Source: Zeus faber (Eukaryota > Chordata > Actinopteri > Zeiformes > Zeidae). Taken from it: a stretch of DNA of 64,000 bases. The position numbers and the translations under genes are program-made. Every line of letters begins with the position of its first letter. Within the stretch, counting starts at the first letter, position 1. This document shows, piece after piece, positions 27,501 through 35,000 of this stretch. The notes beneath the pieces are model-generated. The model had not been told where the DNA came from. It ran no database searches and saw nothing but the letters and a program-made list of their open reading frames with translations. The stretch is taken from contig OY482852.1 in the NCBI GenBank assembly GCA_960531495.1, positions 33,454,117 through 33,518,116 on the forward strand. Direction: 5' to 3'.

Positions 27501-29350
27501 AGCCGATTTAAACGTCGAAAAGGGGAATTGCTTAAACGCTTCAGTCATTACTCTGTGTGACAGTGTCAGACAGTTTAAATACAATGGTGAACTAGTATAT
27601 GCTGCTAAAGTGTTGTTTGTCAAACAGTTTTAGGCCCATGTAAAATGTATTTGTCGAGTTATGATTATTTTCATCATTGTGTGCACATGTGGGATAAAAC
27701 GCATTTTCAGCCGATTTAAACGTCGAAAAGGGGAATTGGTTAAACGCTTCAGTCATTACTCTGTGTGACAGTGTCAGACAGTTCAAATACAATGGTGAAC
27801 TAGTATATGCTGCTAAAGCGTTGTTTGTCAAACAGTTTTAGGCCCATACAACATGTATTTGTTGAGGTATGAGCATTTTCAGAACTTGTGACGGTTTGCT
27901 GTCTAGCTGAATTAGAGAAACACCGAACCATTGTCTCTTCAGAGGTGAATGATTCAGAATGCTGCAGTACAGCATAGAAATTTAATTAATATGATGAACT
28001 ATTAAGTGCTTCTTAAGTGTTTCTCACAGATTTCTATGCCCATTTAACATGTATTTGTGGAGTTAGGATCATTTTCATCATAGTGTGCACATGTGGGAAA
28101 AAACGCATTTTCAGCCGATTTAAACGTCGAAAAGGGGAATTGGTTAAACGCTTCAGTCATTACTCTGTGTGAACTAATGGTGAACTATTATATGATGCTA
28201 AAGTGTTGTTTGTCAACCAGTTTTAGGCCCATCTAACATGTATTTGTCGAGTTATGATCATTTTCATCATTATGTGTACATGTGGGAAAAAACGCATTTT
28301 CAGCCGATTTAAACGTCGAAAAGGGGAATTGCTTAAACGCTTCAGTCATTACTCTGTGTGACAGTGTCAGACAGTTTAAATACAATGGTGAACTAGTATA
28401 TGCTGCTAAAGTGTTGTTTGTCAAACAGTTATAGGCCCATGTAAAATGTATTTGTCGAGTTATGATTATTTTCATCATTGTGTGCACATGTGGGAAAAAA
28501 TGCATTTTCAGCCGATTTAAACGTCGAAAAGGGGAATTGGTTAAACGCTTCAGTCATTACTCTGTGTGACAGTGTCAGACAGTTTAAATACAATGGTGAA
28601 CTAGTATATGCTGCTAAAGTGTTGTTTGTCAAACAGTTTTAGGCCCATCTAACATGTATTTGTCGAGTTATGATCATTTTCATCATTATGTGCACATGTG
28701 GGAAAAAACGCATTTTCAGCCGATTTAACCGTCGAAAAGGGGAATTGGTTAAACGCTTCAGTCATTACTCTGTGTGACAGTGTCAGACAGTTTAAATACA
28801 ATGGTGAACTAGTATATGCTGCCAAAGTGTTGTTTGTCAACCAGTTTTAGGCCCATCTAACATGTATTTGTCGAGTTATGATCATTTTCATCATTATGTG
28901 TACATGTGGGAAAAAACGCATTTTCAGCCGATTTAAACGTCGAAAAGGGGAATTGCTTAAACGCTTCAGTCATTACTCTGTGTGACAGTGTCAGACAGTT
29001 TAAATACAATGGTGAACTAGTATATGCTGCTAAAGTGTTGTTTGTCAAACAGTTTTAGGCCCATGTAAAATGTATTTGTCGAGTTATGATTATTTTCATC
29101 ATTGTGTGCACATGTGGGAAAAAACGCATTTTCAGCCGATTTAAACGTCGAAAAGGGGAATTGGTTAAACGCTTCAGTCATTACTCTGTGTGACAGTGTC
29201 AGACAGTTTAAATACAATGGTGAACTAGTATATGCTGCTAAAGCGTTGTTTGTCAAACAGTTTTAGGCCCATACAACATGTATTTGTTGAGGTATGAGCA
29301 TTTTCAGAACTTGTGACGGTTTGCTGTCTAGCTGAATTAGAGAAACACCG

Positions 29351-29380
29351 TGTGTGACAGTGTCAGACAGTTTAACATGG
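29351..29380. other. Satellite orientation switch (inversion junction)
   Basis: A left-oriented B monomer breaks off at 29350 (AGAAACACCG). It is followed by a 24-bp left-oriented A fragment (TGTGTGACAG through TTTA), and at about 29374 the sequence continues as ACATGGGCCTAAAACTG, which is the opposite strand of the satellite. All complete monomers before this point read in one orientation and, apart from a 43-bp inversion at 50251-50293, all after it read in the other. Confidence 0.9.
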
Positions 29381-29578
29381 GCCTAAAACTGTTTGACAAA
29401 CAACGCTTTAGCAGCATATACTAGTTCACCATTGTATTTAAACTGTCTGACACTGTCACACAGAGTAACGACTGAAGCGTTTAACCAATTCCCCTTTTCG
29501 ACGTTTAAATCGGCTGAAAATGCGTTTTTTCCCTCATGTGCACACTATGATGAAAATGATCATAACTCAACAAATACA
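29374..29578 (+). repeat. Single inverted A monomer between the orientation switch and the LINE
   Basis: About 205 bp of A satellite in right-array orientation. It starts at ACATGGGCC and ends at CAAATACA, just before the T-run that is the LINE poly(A) tail. It is therefore one monomer, cut at the same phase at both ends. The variant CCCTCATGTG replaces the usual CCCACATGTG. Confidence 0.85.
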
Positions 29579-29693
29579 TTTTTTTTTTTTAATATAAAAA
29601 TACAGAATCATCAACAGTAACAATTATGCCAAGAAAACATTTTTAAACACTTGGGAAATACATGTTTTCCCTTTTTCTCCCTTCTCTATCCTA
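29579..29693 (-). other. LINE 3'UTR and poly(A) tail
   Basis: About 100 bases after the ORF2 stop, AT-rich, ending in a 12-base A-run in the sense strand (plus-strand T-run 29579-29590, up to four of which may belong to the satellite TTTT). An ATTAAA directly abuts the tail, but no upstream AATAAA is evident. Confidence 0.8.
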
Positions 29694-30140
29694 TCAGAAT
29701 GCGAAGGAGAGAGAGTGGCATTCAGTTTCCTGGAGTAGGGTAGTTTGTTGCATAAATTGGATTACAAAAAGGTCTTTGTTTCCTCCATTTAGCAACAATA
29801 AGTGGGCTTTTAGTGAGTTTCCAAAGAGGTTTTGTATGCTTACGTCTCTACCCTCATATAGTGCCAAGTTCCTTCTTGTCCATGTTGCGCGCCTGGCAAA
29901 TGCCAGCACAGTGTTTATCAGTAAGTTTTCCGTTGGGCTCATTGTTTTGGGGGGGGGGGCAAACATGTAGGCCCAGTCCCATGTAAGCCCTGTTAGTCTC
30001 CTAAGGCCACAATGTTCCACCAGTAGGCTCTTGACCCTCTCCCTATAGTTTGTGAGGGCCGTGCACCTAAGGAACAGGTGCTCAATGTCTTCTGCTTCTT
30101 CCATGCAGACCACACACTCCCTTTTGTGCAAGTCTTTGTG
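29694..30140 (-). pseudogene. LINE ORF2 C-terminal segment, cut off by an in-frame stop
   Basis: This is the same frame as the ORF2 segment upstream, separated from it only by the TAA at 30143-30141. The first residues after the stop (HKDLHKRECVVC) run straight into a zinc motif, C-x2-C-x8-H-x4-C (CVVC through HLFLRC), which is the C-terminal cysteine-histidine motif usual in L1-group ORF2 proteins. The rest, about 120 residues, has no recognised domain. There is no frameshift. A run of 11 G at 29949-29959 (proline codons in the sense strand) is a place where sequencing length errors could occur, but the frame is retained across it. A full ORF2 of about 1264 codons would be normal for the group. 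Confidence 0.85.
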
Positions 30141-33100
30141 TTATTGATGCAGGATGATGCCAGTAAAAATCCTCCTGTACCTTATCTTGAAATCCAGGTG
30201 GAAGATGGCTGATGTGGCAAAAGGGATTTCCATGTTGTTCCATATATTTCTAATTGAATAGCCAGGAAATATCCTTGACCAGGCCTTTTCTGAAACTGGA
30301 ATTGTCACAATCTTTGAAATGAGTAATCTATACCAGTCTCTGGTTTTCACTGATTGGATGGTGGGGAATTTTCCTCTAAGGCACAGGAGGAAGTTCAGGG
30401 CATCATCCTGCACCTTGGGTCCTTTCTCTTTGAGCATGCCTCGCCACTCAGGTAGTAGGCTTTGATCAAATTTTTCCCCGAAAGAGACAATCAGTTTTTC
30501 CCTGTATTGCACCTTCCATCTGTCTAATTCCCATAGTACATTCCCTATATCAAAGTTCCCTTTGTGGTCGGTCACCTGTCCCACTCTTGTTAGGCCTGCT
30601 GCCGTCAAGTGACTGCTGACGAGGTTTCTCCCATTATAGGTGAAGCATGGATTCGAGAGGAAAGGTAACTGCAGCACATGCTCTTTTTTACTGCACTCGG
30701 GTCTGAGGTGGGGGAGTATCCTTCCCCATGCCTCCAGCACCTCCTGGTAGAAGCCCGGCAGGCCACTGTAAGTTTTTCTGGGGTAGTGGGTACAGAGATT
30801 GTATTTGCTCCTCTCCCCAAACTCCGCCAGGTAGCCTGCGAGTGCGTCCTCCAAGGGATACTGCCTGGTCGAATCCAAGAATTTCCCTATCAATTTAACC
30901 CTCAGTGCGTCTCTTTTGGCACCAATGTCAATCAGCCCTAATCCCCCCTCCCGTTTATTAGCAATTAACGTCCTGTGGGCGAACATATTTCCCTTACCCT
31001 TCCAAAGAAAGGAGGAGATCTCACCGTTCAATGAATTTAGTGCCCAATCGGGCAGCTCACAGGTTCCCAAAGCATGATTTATTTTTGACAGCACTAGGGC
31101 ATTAGATACTATTACCTTTCCTTTTAGACTAAGCCCCCTCGCCCTCCACAGGTTCAAGGTACACTGTATTTTAATTATCACACTCTTCCATGTTTTATCT
31201 CTTGCTTCACTCTCGTCTTTCCCAATGTACACACCCAAGATTTCTCTGCACCCTGTGGTCTCTTTAAGGCCCCATTTGTTTATCGTTTTTTGATTCTTAC
31301 CGCAGAACATTATTGCAGATTTTTCTTTATTGATTCTTGCGCCAGAGGCTTTCTCATAGGCCCCTAGGTGTTTGAAGACATGGTCTATGCTGTCACCATC
31401 CGAGACCATGATATTAATGTCGTCTGCATATTGGACTATTTTGGTTTTGTTGCCATTTGGCGTTAAGATACCTTTTATATTTTTGTCTTTCAGTATTAGG
31501 AGTGCGAGGGGTTCTGCGACCAGGGTGTATAGCAGAGCTGAGAGGGGGCATCCCTGTCTCACCGACCTCTCGATCCGAATGTCCCTGGTGAGAAGTCCGT
31601 TGCATTTCACCCTGCTACTCGCACTTCGATATAAAACCTTGATCCAATCGATGAACTTTGCTCCGAAGCCGAACTTTTTCATTACGGACCAGAGGAACGG
31701 ATGCTCAACCCTGTCAAAAGCTTTTTCTAGGTCTACTCCAAGCAGCAGGCCCCTCTGCATAGTCATTGTTTTTACTGTATCCCTAATTGTATTGATGGAG
31801 TCTGTAATATCTCTGCCTGGGATACTGTAAGTTTGCGTATTGCTGATGATTGAGCCTATTACTGCTTGAAGTCTATTAGCCAGAATTTTTGCCAGAATCT
31901 TATAATCTGAATTGAGTAGGCTAATTGGCCTATAGTTTTTCAGTTGGTTCCGGCATCCTTTATTCTTAAATACAATTGTGATGATACCTTTTGTGAGGGA
32001 GTCCGGAGTTGTCTGGTTTACTCTAATACTAGTGTAAAGTTTTAGCAGCAAGGGGGCCAGCTGGGCTTTGAAGCACTGGTAGAACTCTGTCGAGATTCCG
32101 TCTGGGCCTGGGCTTTTCTTCTTATTTTGTCCATCTATTGCCAGTTCTACTTCAGCTAATGTGATTACCGTGTCGCACTCTTCTTTGTCGATGTGATTGA
32201 TTTCCCTATCAATACATTCCAGTATTTCTTTAGTCTGTTTTGGATTGGAGCTGTTACTAGTAAAGAGGTTCTCGTAATACCTATGTATTTCGTCCAGTAT
32301 GTCTTCCTGCTCAGCTATTATTTCCCCCTTACTATTTTCAATCTGACCCATTCTGGCTTTGTTTTGTTTTTGTTTTTCTAGGCCAAGGAAAAAAGCTGTA
32401 CATTTCTCCCCATCTGTGATATTTTTAAATCTACTTCTAGCAGCTGCTCCTATGCATCTTTTCTTTTCAAAAGAGTGAAGTTTAGCTTCATATTCTTCAA
32501 ATTTTGCACAACTTCTGTCAGGGTTATGGTCAAGTAATGTAATTTCTTTTGCGAGGAGGTGCCTTAATGTTCTCTCCTCCATTCCTTCCCGCCATCCTTT
32601 CTCTTTACTATAATCTATACAGGCTCTCTTAATTCGTCTTTTTACATCGTCCCATGATTTAATGTAGTTTTCTTCTAAAGCTAATTCATCTGTTATATTG
32701 CTCAGTAGATTCCTTATCTTTTTTTTGAAGGTTTGGTCCTCAAGGAGACTGGCATTGAAGCACCAGATGCCCCCACCTCTGGGCCTTCCATCGTCCCCTA
32801 ATTGCCAGTATAAAGATGCGTGATCGCTCCAGCTATTGAACTCATATTTAATTTTGTTAATGTCCCTGATAATGCTGGAGGAAGCCAGACAGAGATCGAT
32901 TCTGGACTGTTTGAGGACCCCCTTTACAATCTGCCTTCTCGAGAAGTCCCGCTTCAAAGGGTTTGAGATTCTCCACATTTCTACTAGGTTATGGTGATTT
33001 ATCAAATTCATTAGGGTTGTTCGACTGGCGTCACTCTTGAAGGTATTGTTTACTGACACGTCCATTTTTGTTAGAGCCACATTAAAGTCTCCAGTTATTA

Positions 33101-33488
33101 TTACATTGTTTCCGTACCATTTCTTTAATTTAATGAAAAACTGCTTTCTATGATTTTCATTGTTTGGTGCATATATGTTAATTATTCTATATCGTTGTTT
33201 ATTAAGTGAAAAATCTACAATTAATACTCTGCCTTGATCGTCTTTGTATATCTCTTCAGCACTCATGCCTGAAGCAATCTTAGATATGATTGCTACCCCG
33301 CATGATCTTGCTGACCCGTGGTTTGAAAATACCTGCTTGTTTCTCTGGTTCGCCACATAGTCGTGATGCTCCTGGTCCCACCAAGTTTCTTGCAGGCAGA
33401 CTACATCCGAGTTCAAAGTTTGCAGTACAGAATCTATTTTCGATTTTGTGCGTAGGCCGTTAGCATTTAGAGAAGTGAAGCTAATCAT
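30141..33488 (-). CDS. LINE ORF2: APE-type endonuclease and reverse transcriptase (ends at a premature stop)
   Basis: 1115 codons from the ATG at 33488; a GTG at 33497 is the most upstream start codon but is unlikely to be used. Residues 1-225 are an exonuclease-endonuclease-phosphatase domain with all expected catalytic positions: N8 (LNANG), E34 (QET), Y106 (IYAPN), D134/N136 (GDFN), D198 (SRIDL) and D222/H223 (SDH). The reverse transcriptase spans about 440-780, with SPGPDG, NYRPISLLN, motif A with D586 (GVDLEKAFD), RQGCPLS, and the YADD box with D689/D690. The enzyme nicks genomic DNA and copies element RNA onto the nick. The frame stops at TAA (30143-30141) and continues in the same frame downstream, so the protein lacks its C-terminal zinc motif. 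Translation probably depends on reinitiation or readthrough after ORF1; the ORF2 frame is open back through the ORF1 stop. Confidence 0.92.
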   Translation of the reverse strand: MISFTSLNANGLRTKSKIDSVLQTLNSDVVCLQETWWDQEHHDYVANQRNKQVFSNHGSARSCGVAIISKIASGMSAEEIYKDDQGRVLIVDFSLNKQRYRIINIYAPNNENHRKQFFIKLKKWYGNNVIITGDFNVALTKMDVSVNNTFKSDASRTTLMNLINHHNLVEMWRISNPLKRDFSRRQIVKGVLKQSRIDLCLASSSIIRDINKIKYEFNSWSDHASLYWQLGDDGRPRGGGIWCFNASLLEDQTFKKKIRNLLSNITDELALEENYIKSWDDVKRRIKRACIDYSKEKGWREGMEERTLRHLLAKEITLLDHNPDRSCAKFEEYEAKLHSFEKKRCIGAAARSRFKNITDGEKCTAFFLGLEKQKQNKARMGQIENSKGEIIAEQEDILDEIHRYYENLFTSNSSNPKQTKEILECIDREINHIDKEECDTVITLAEVELAIDGQNKKKSPGPDGISTEFYQCFKAQLAPLLLKLYTSIRVNQTTPDSLTKGIITIVFKNKGCRNQLKNYRPISLLNSDYKILAKILANRLQAVIGSIISNTQTYSIPGRDITDSINTIRDTVKTMTMQRGLLLGVDLEKAFDRVEHPFLWSVMKKFGFGAKFIDWIKVLYRSASSRVKCNGLLTRDIRIERSVRQGCPLSALLYTLVAEPLALLILKDKNIKGILTPNGNKTKIVQYADDINIMVSDGDSIDHVFKHLGAYEKASGARINKEKSAIMFCGKNQKTINKWGLKETTGCREILGVYIGKDESEARDKTWKSVIIKIQCTLNLWRARGLSLKGKVIVSNALVLSKINHALGTCELPDWALNSLNGEISSFLWKGKGNMFAHRTLIANKREGGLGLIDIGAKRDALRVKLIGKFLDSTRQYPLEDALAGYLAEFGERSKYNLCTHYPRKTYSGLPGFYQEVLEAWGRILPHLRPECSKKEHVLQLPFLSNPCFTYNGRNLVSSHLTAAGLTRVGQVTDHKGNFDIGNVLWELDRWKVQYREKLIVSFGEKFDQSLLPEWRGMLKEKGPKVQDDALNFLLCLRGKFPTIQSVKTRDWYRLLISKIVTIPVSEKAWSRIFPGYSIRNIWNNMEIPFATSAIFHLDFKIRYRRIFTGIILHQ

Positions 33489-33525
33489 TAGAGTCACACT
33501 GAGAAGAGAGTATGATTTTCGACAT

Positions 33526-34794
33526 TTAGTTATTAACTCTGTCTTTGTTTCTCTTGCTTCTCCTTCTCATCTGCTTTTCACTTAGCCTTTTCCCAATTCT
33601 GTTCATATGAGACAAGTCTATCTCGGATTCGGCCTCACTTGCACTTGAGATCGGGTTATCAAGAGGCAGTCGCTGGAGGGGCTGGGACTGAGATGATGAC
33701 CTATTCATCATTCCCATCTCAGATGCAGGATCTCTGATTTGCTTCAGCAGCAGCGGGGTAGGAGGGGGGGTGGGGCCCACTCCCAAGGCTAGCACCTCCC
33801 CTCCCACCTCCGCCTTCAGCCTCGCTCCTCGTCTCGCTCCGCTCTCCTCGTCAGAGCCGGAGCTCAGATCTAGCCTCACCTTGCTTGCTTGGTTCATACT
33901 ACCCGCCACTGCAGGTTGAGTTTCATCCCTCACATCCGCCTGCCCCGTCTCAGTCTCCATTTTATTTTCATCCTCGCTATGCAGTTCGCCTTGCCTATCG
34001 GTTGAAGCGGCCGTCGTGACCAGCGGAGCGCCGCCGTCCTCCTCGCTCTTATTGCAGTCACATTCATTCCAAGTGTTATGACACAGGTCACATTTCTTGG
34101 CACTTTTGCACTCTCTCGCAAAGTGTCCTTGCAATCCACATTTGCGACAGAAGAACTCCGGACATTCCCGTAGGATATGTCCAGGCTGTATACAGAGGCG
34201 GCAGACCTTTGATTGTCTATCGTGAATGACGCGGAAGTACTCTGGCCCTATGGCAGTGTGAAACTTTGCAGAGTATGGAAGACTCTGAACTAATTTATTG
34301 AATTTTACTCTCATAAACCGTGTACCGTCCGCAATACGGGTTCCTGGCCACATTCTGCGCTTAATCGGCGAGGTGGCCGACACGCCCCAACCATGTAGCT
34401 TCCCCAGTATTTCGTCGTCAGTAATATAAGCCGGGAGGTTGAGGAAAGAAACGACCATCTCGTCGTTCCTCAATTCTCTGGCTATTATTCTTACCTCTCC
34501 AATCTTGAATCCCTCCAGCAGGCGATCTTTCCCTCTTTGGTGACTCATTGTAAGTTCGTATCGTCGATCTCCGGTGGTGCGGCAAGCTAGTAAACCGCCG
34601 CAGAGCTCTCGCACGTTCTTCATCAATTCCGTCGTCGTAATACTTTCCTCCCCTTGCAGTTCCACACAGACTGTAAGCTCTTTTCCATAGCTTCTGTCTG
34701 CTTCGCCGCCACCTTTTGGTGCGTTTGCTTCTTCATTCAGCCGTACGTGATCCATTTTCCCGGTCGCAGAGTTTGTTTCAATGTGATCGGTCAT
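33526..34794 (-). CDS. LINE ORF1: gag-like nucleic-acid-binding protein with CCHC zinc knuckles
   Basis: An intact 422-residue reading frame from the ATG at 34794. An in-frame GTG at 34848 would add 18 proline-rich residues, but the ATG is preferred for a eukaryotic mRNA. Residues about 35-190 form a compact region likely to hold RRM-like folds, as in other LINE ORF1 and ZCCHC3-like proteins (inferred). Two canonical knuckles of form C-x2-C-x4-H-x4-C follow at about 198-211 and 216-229, then a degenerate third cysteine cluster at 235-247. The C-terminal third is low complexity, acidic and Ser/Pro-rich, and ends in a basic segment (RRRSKRNK) that could act as a nuclear signal. In LINEs this protein coats the element RNA and helps form the particle used in target-primed reverse transcription. 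It lies 37 bases upstream of ORF2 in a different frame. No frameshift or internal stop is seen. Confidence 0.9.
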   Translation of the reverse strand: MTDHIETNSATGKMDHVRLNEEANAPKGGGEADRSYGKELTVCVELQGEESITTTELMKNVRELCGGLLACRTTGDRRYELTMSHQRGKDRLLEGFKIGEVRIIARELRNDEMVVSFLNLPAYITDDEILGKLHGWGVSATSPIKRRMWPGTRIADGTRFMRVKFNKLVQSLPYSAKFHTAIGPEYFRVIHDRQSKVCRLCIQPGHILRECPEFFCRKCGLQGHFARECKSAKKCDLCHNTWNECDCNKSEEDGGAPLVTTAASTDRQGELHSEDENKMETETGQADVRDETQPAVAGSMNQASKVRLDLSSGSDEESGARRGARLKAEVGGEVLALGVGPTPPPTPLLLKQIRDPASEMGMMNRSSSQSQPLQRLPLDNPISSASEAESEIDLSHMNRIGKRLSEKQMRRRSKRNKDRVNN

Positions 34795-34827
34795 CGCACA
34801 CCCGAAGAAAAAGGGTGGTTGGGGTGT

Positions 34828-34848
34828 GTGGGGGGGGGGACCCCCCAC
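34828..34848. other. G/C hairpin in the LINE leader
   Basis: Plus strand GTGGGGGG, a 5-base loop (GGGGA), then CCCCCCAC: a perfect 8-bp stem ending about 33 bases upstream of the ORF1 ATG. It could stall scanning ribosomes or could be a length-variable homopolymer. A role is speculative. Confidence 0.5.
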
Positions 34849-34960
34849 GCACTGAAAACAACCACTGCTGGAGGATCAGTCACATAAAAATGAAAAAGAT
34901 TCCGTAAAGACGTTCTGGAGTCCGGAAAAAACTCCCTTCCGTGTTCCACCCGCGGTGTTC

Positions 34961-34969
34961 CACTTCCTG
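34961..34969 (-). promoter_or_regulatory. ETS-family core motif
   Basis: CAGGAAGTG on the minus strand, about 20 bases inside the NRF-1 site. The NRF-1 plus ETS pairing is typical of TATA-less animal promoters. A single short motif is weak evidence alone. Confidence 0.4.
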
Positions 34970-34987
34970 GTGCTGTCGGATGCCAGT

Positions 34988-34999
34988 CGCGCATGCGCA
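34988..34999. promoter_or_regulatory. NRF-1 consensus site at the LINE 5' end
   Basis: CGCGCATGCGCA matches YGCGCAYGCGCR on both strands. It sits within the first dozen bases of the element, where a start-site-proximal activator site would be expected. Binding is not shown. Confidence 0.6.
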
Positions 35000-35000
35000 C

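Larger units (their letters stand above)
12564..29373 (-). repeat. Left satellite array: A (208 bp) and B (196 bp) monomers
   Basis: I count about 55 A monomers (208 bp) and 27 full B monomers (196 bp), each ending in a GCCCAT-like motif on the plus strand. The order is mostly A(n)B with n=2-6, with B doublets to quadruplets near the left end (12771-13358, 14191-14974). Every unit has the same orientation. A and B share a head of about 45 bp around ATGATCAT and look anciently homologous. Diverged or damaged units include 24350-24557 (many substitutions), 24558-24764 and 26405-26611 (1 bp short), and 28044-28232 (19 bp missing). Short minus-strand ORFs of 63-79 residues recur in A units but are judged non-coding. 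Monomer length is close to a nucleosome repeat, which is common for heterochromatic satellites. Confidence 0.95.
29579..35000 (-). mobile_element. LINE (non-LTR retrotransposon), L1/Tx1-like, near full length
   Basis: A 5.4-kb element on the minus strand. In order it has a 5'UTR of about 205 bp with a perfect NRF-1 consensus at its extreme end, ORF1 (gag-like with CCHC knuckles), a 37-base gap, ORF2 (apurinic-type endonuclease plus reverse transcriptase, C-terminal zinc motif), a 3'UTR of about 100 bp and a poly(A) tail (plus-strand T-run 29579-29590). Two ORFs, an N-terminal APE-type endonuclease and a zinc-knuckle ORF1 fit the L1 group, most likely the Tx1 branch; the clade is inferred. It interrupts a satellite monomer. 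Left flank ends at CAAATACATTTT and right flank resumes at ACTGGTTGAC, so about 13 bp of the monomer are missing and no target-site duplication is visible. One nonsense codon in ORF2 and few other defects suggest recent insertion. Confidence 0.93.
34795..35000 (-). promoter_or_regulatory. LINE 5'UTR and probable internal promoter
   Basis: About 205 GC-rich bases between the satellite junction and the ORF1 ATG, in sharp contrast to the AT-rich flanks. It contains a perfect NRF-1 site at the first bases of the element, an ETS-type core, a CpG-rich patch (CCGCGG) and a G/C hairpin just upstream of ORF1. No TATA box is seen. LINEs need an internal promoter at the 5' end, and this composition fits a TATA-less one. 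That role is inferred. Confidence 0.6.

Noticed and set aside
13359-29256. Conserved 63-79-residue minus-strand ORF in dozens of A monomers
   Set aside because: Identity reflects identity of the DNA repeat. The unit length (208) is not a multiple of 3, B units break the series, and a 2-bp deletion in the right array moves the open frame to the other strand. No coding selection is visible.
12564-29350. CRISPR-like regular repeat spacing
   Set aside because: There are no unique spacers. Units are about 200 bp and nearly identical along their whole length, and no cas genes or bacterial features occur.
31372-31830. Plus-strand ORFs across the LINE (also 29662-29970, 30678-30941, 34654-34907)
   Set aside because: They are antisense shadows of ORF1 and ORF2, with no family resemblance.
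33489-33497. GTG start for ORF2 and GTG start at 34848 for ORF1
   Set aside because: A eukaryotic LINE is expected to start at ATG. In-frame ATGs at 33488 and 34794 fit the domain starts.
29579-35000. LTR retrotransposon or endogenous retrovirus
   Set aside because: There are no terminal repeats, protease or integrase. The APE-type endonuclease N-terminal to the RT and the poly(A) tail define a LINE.
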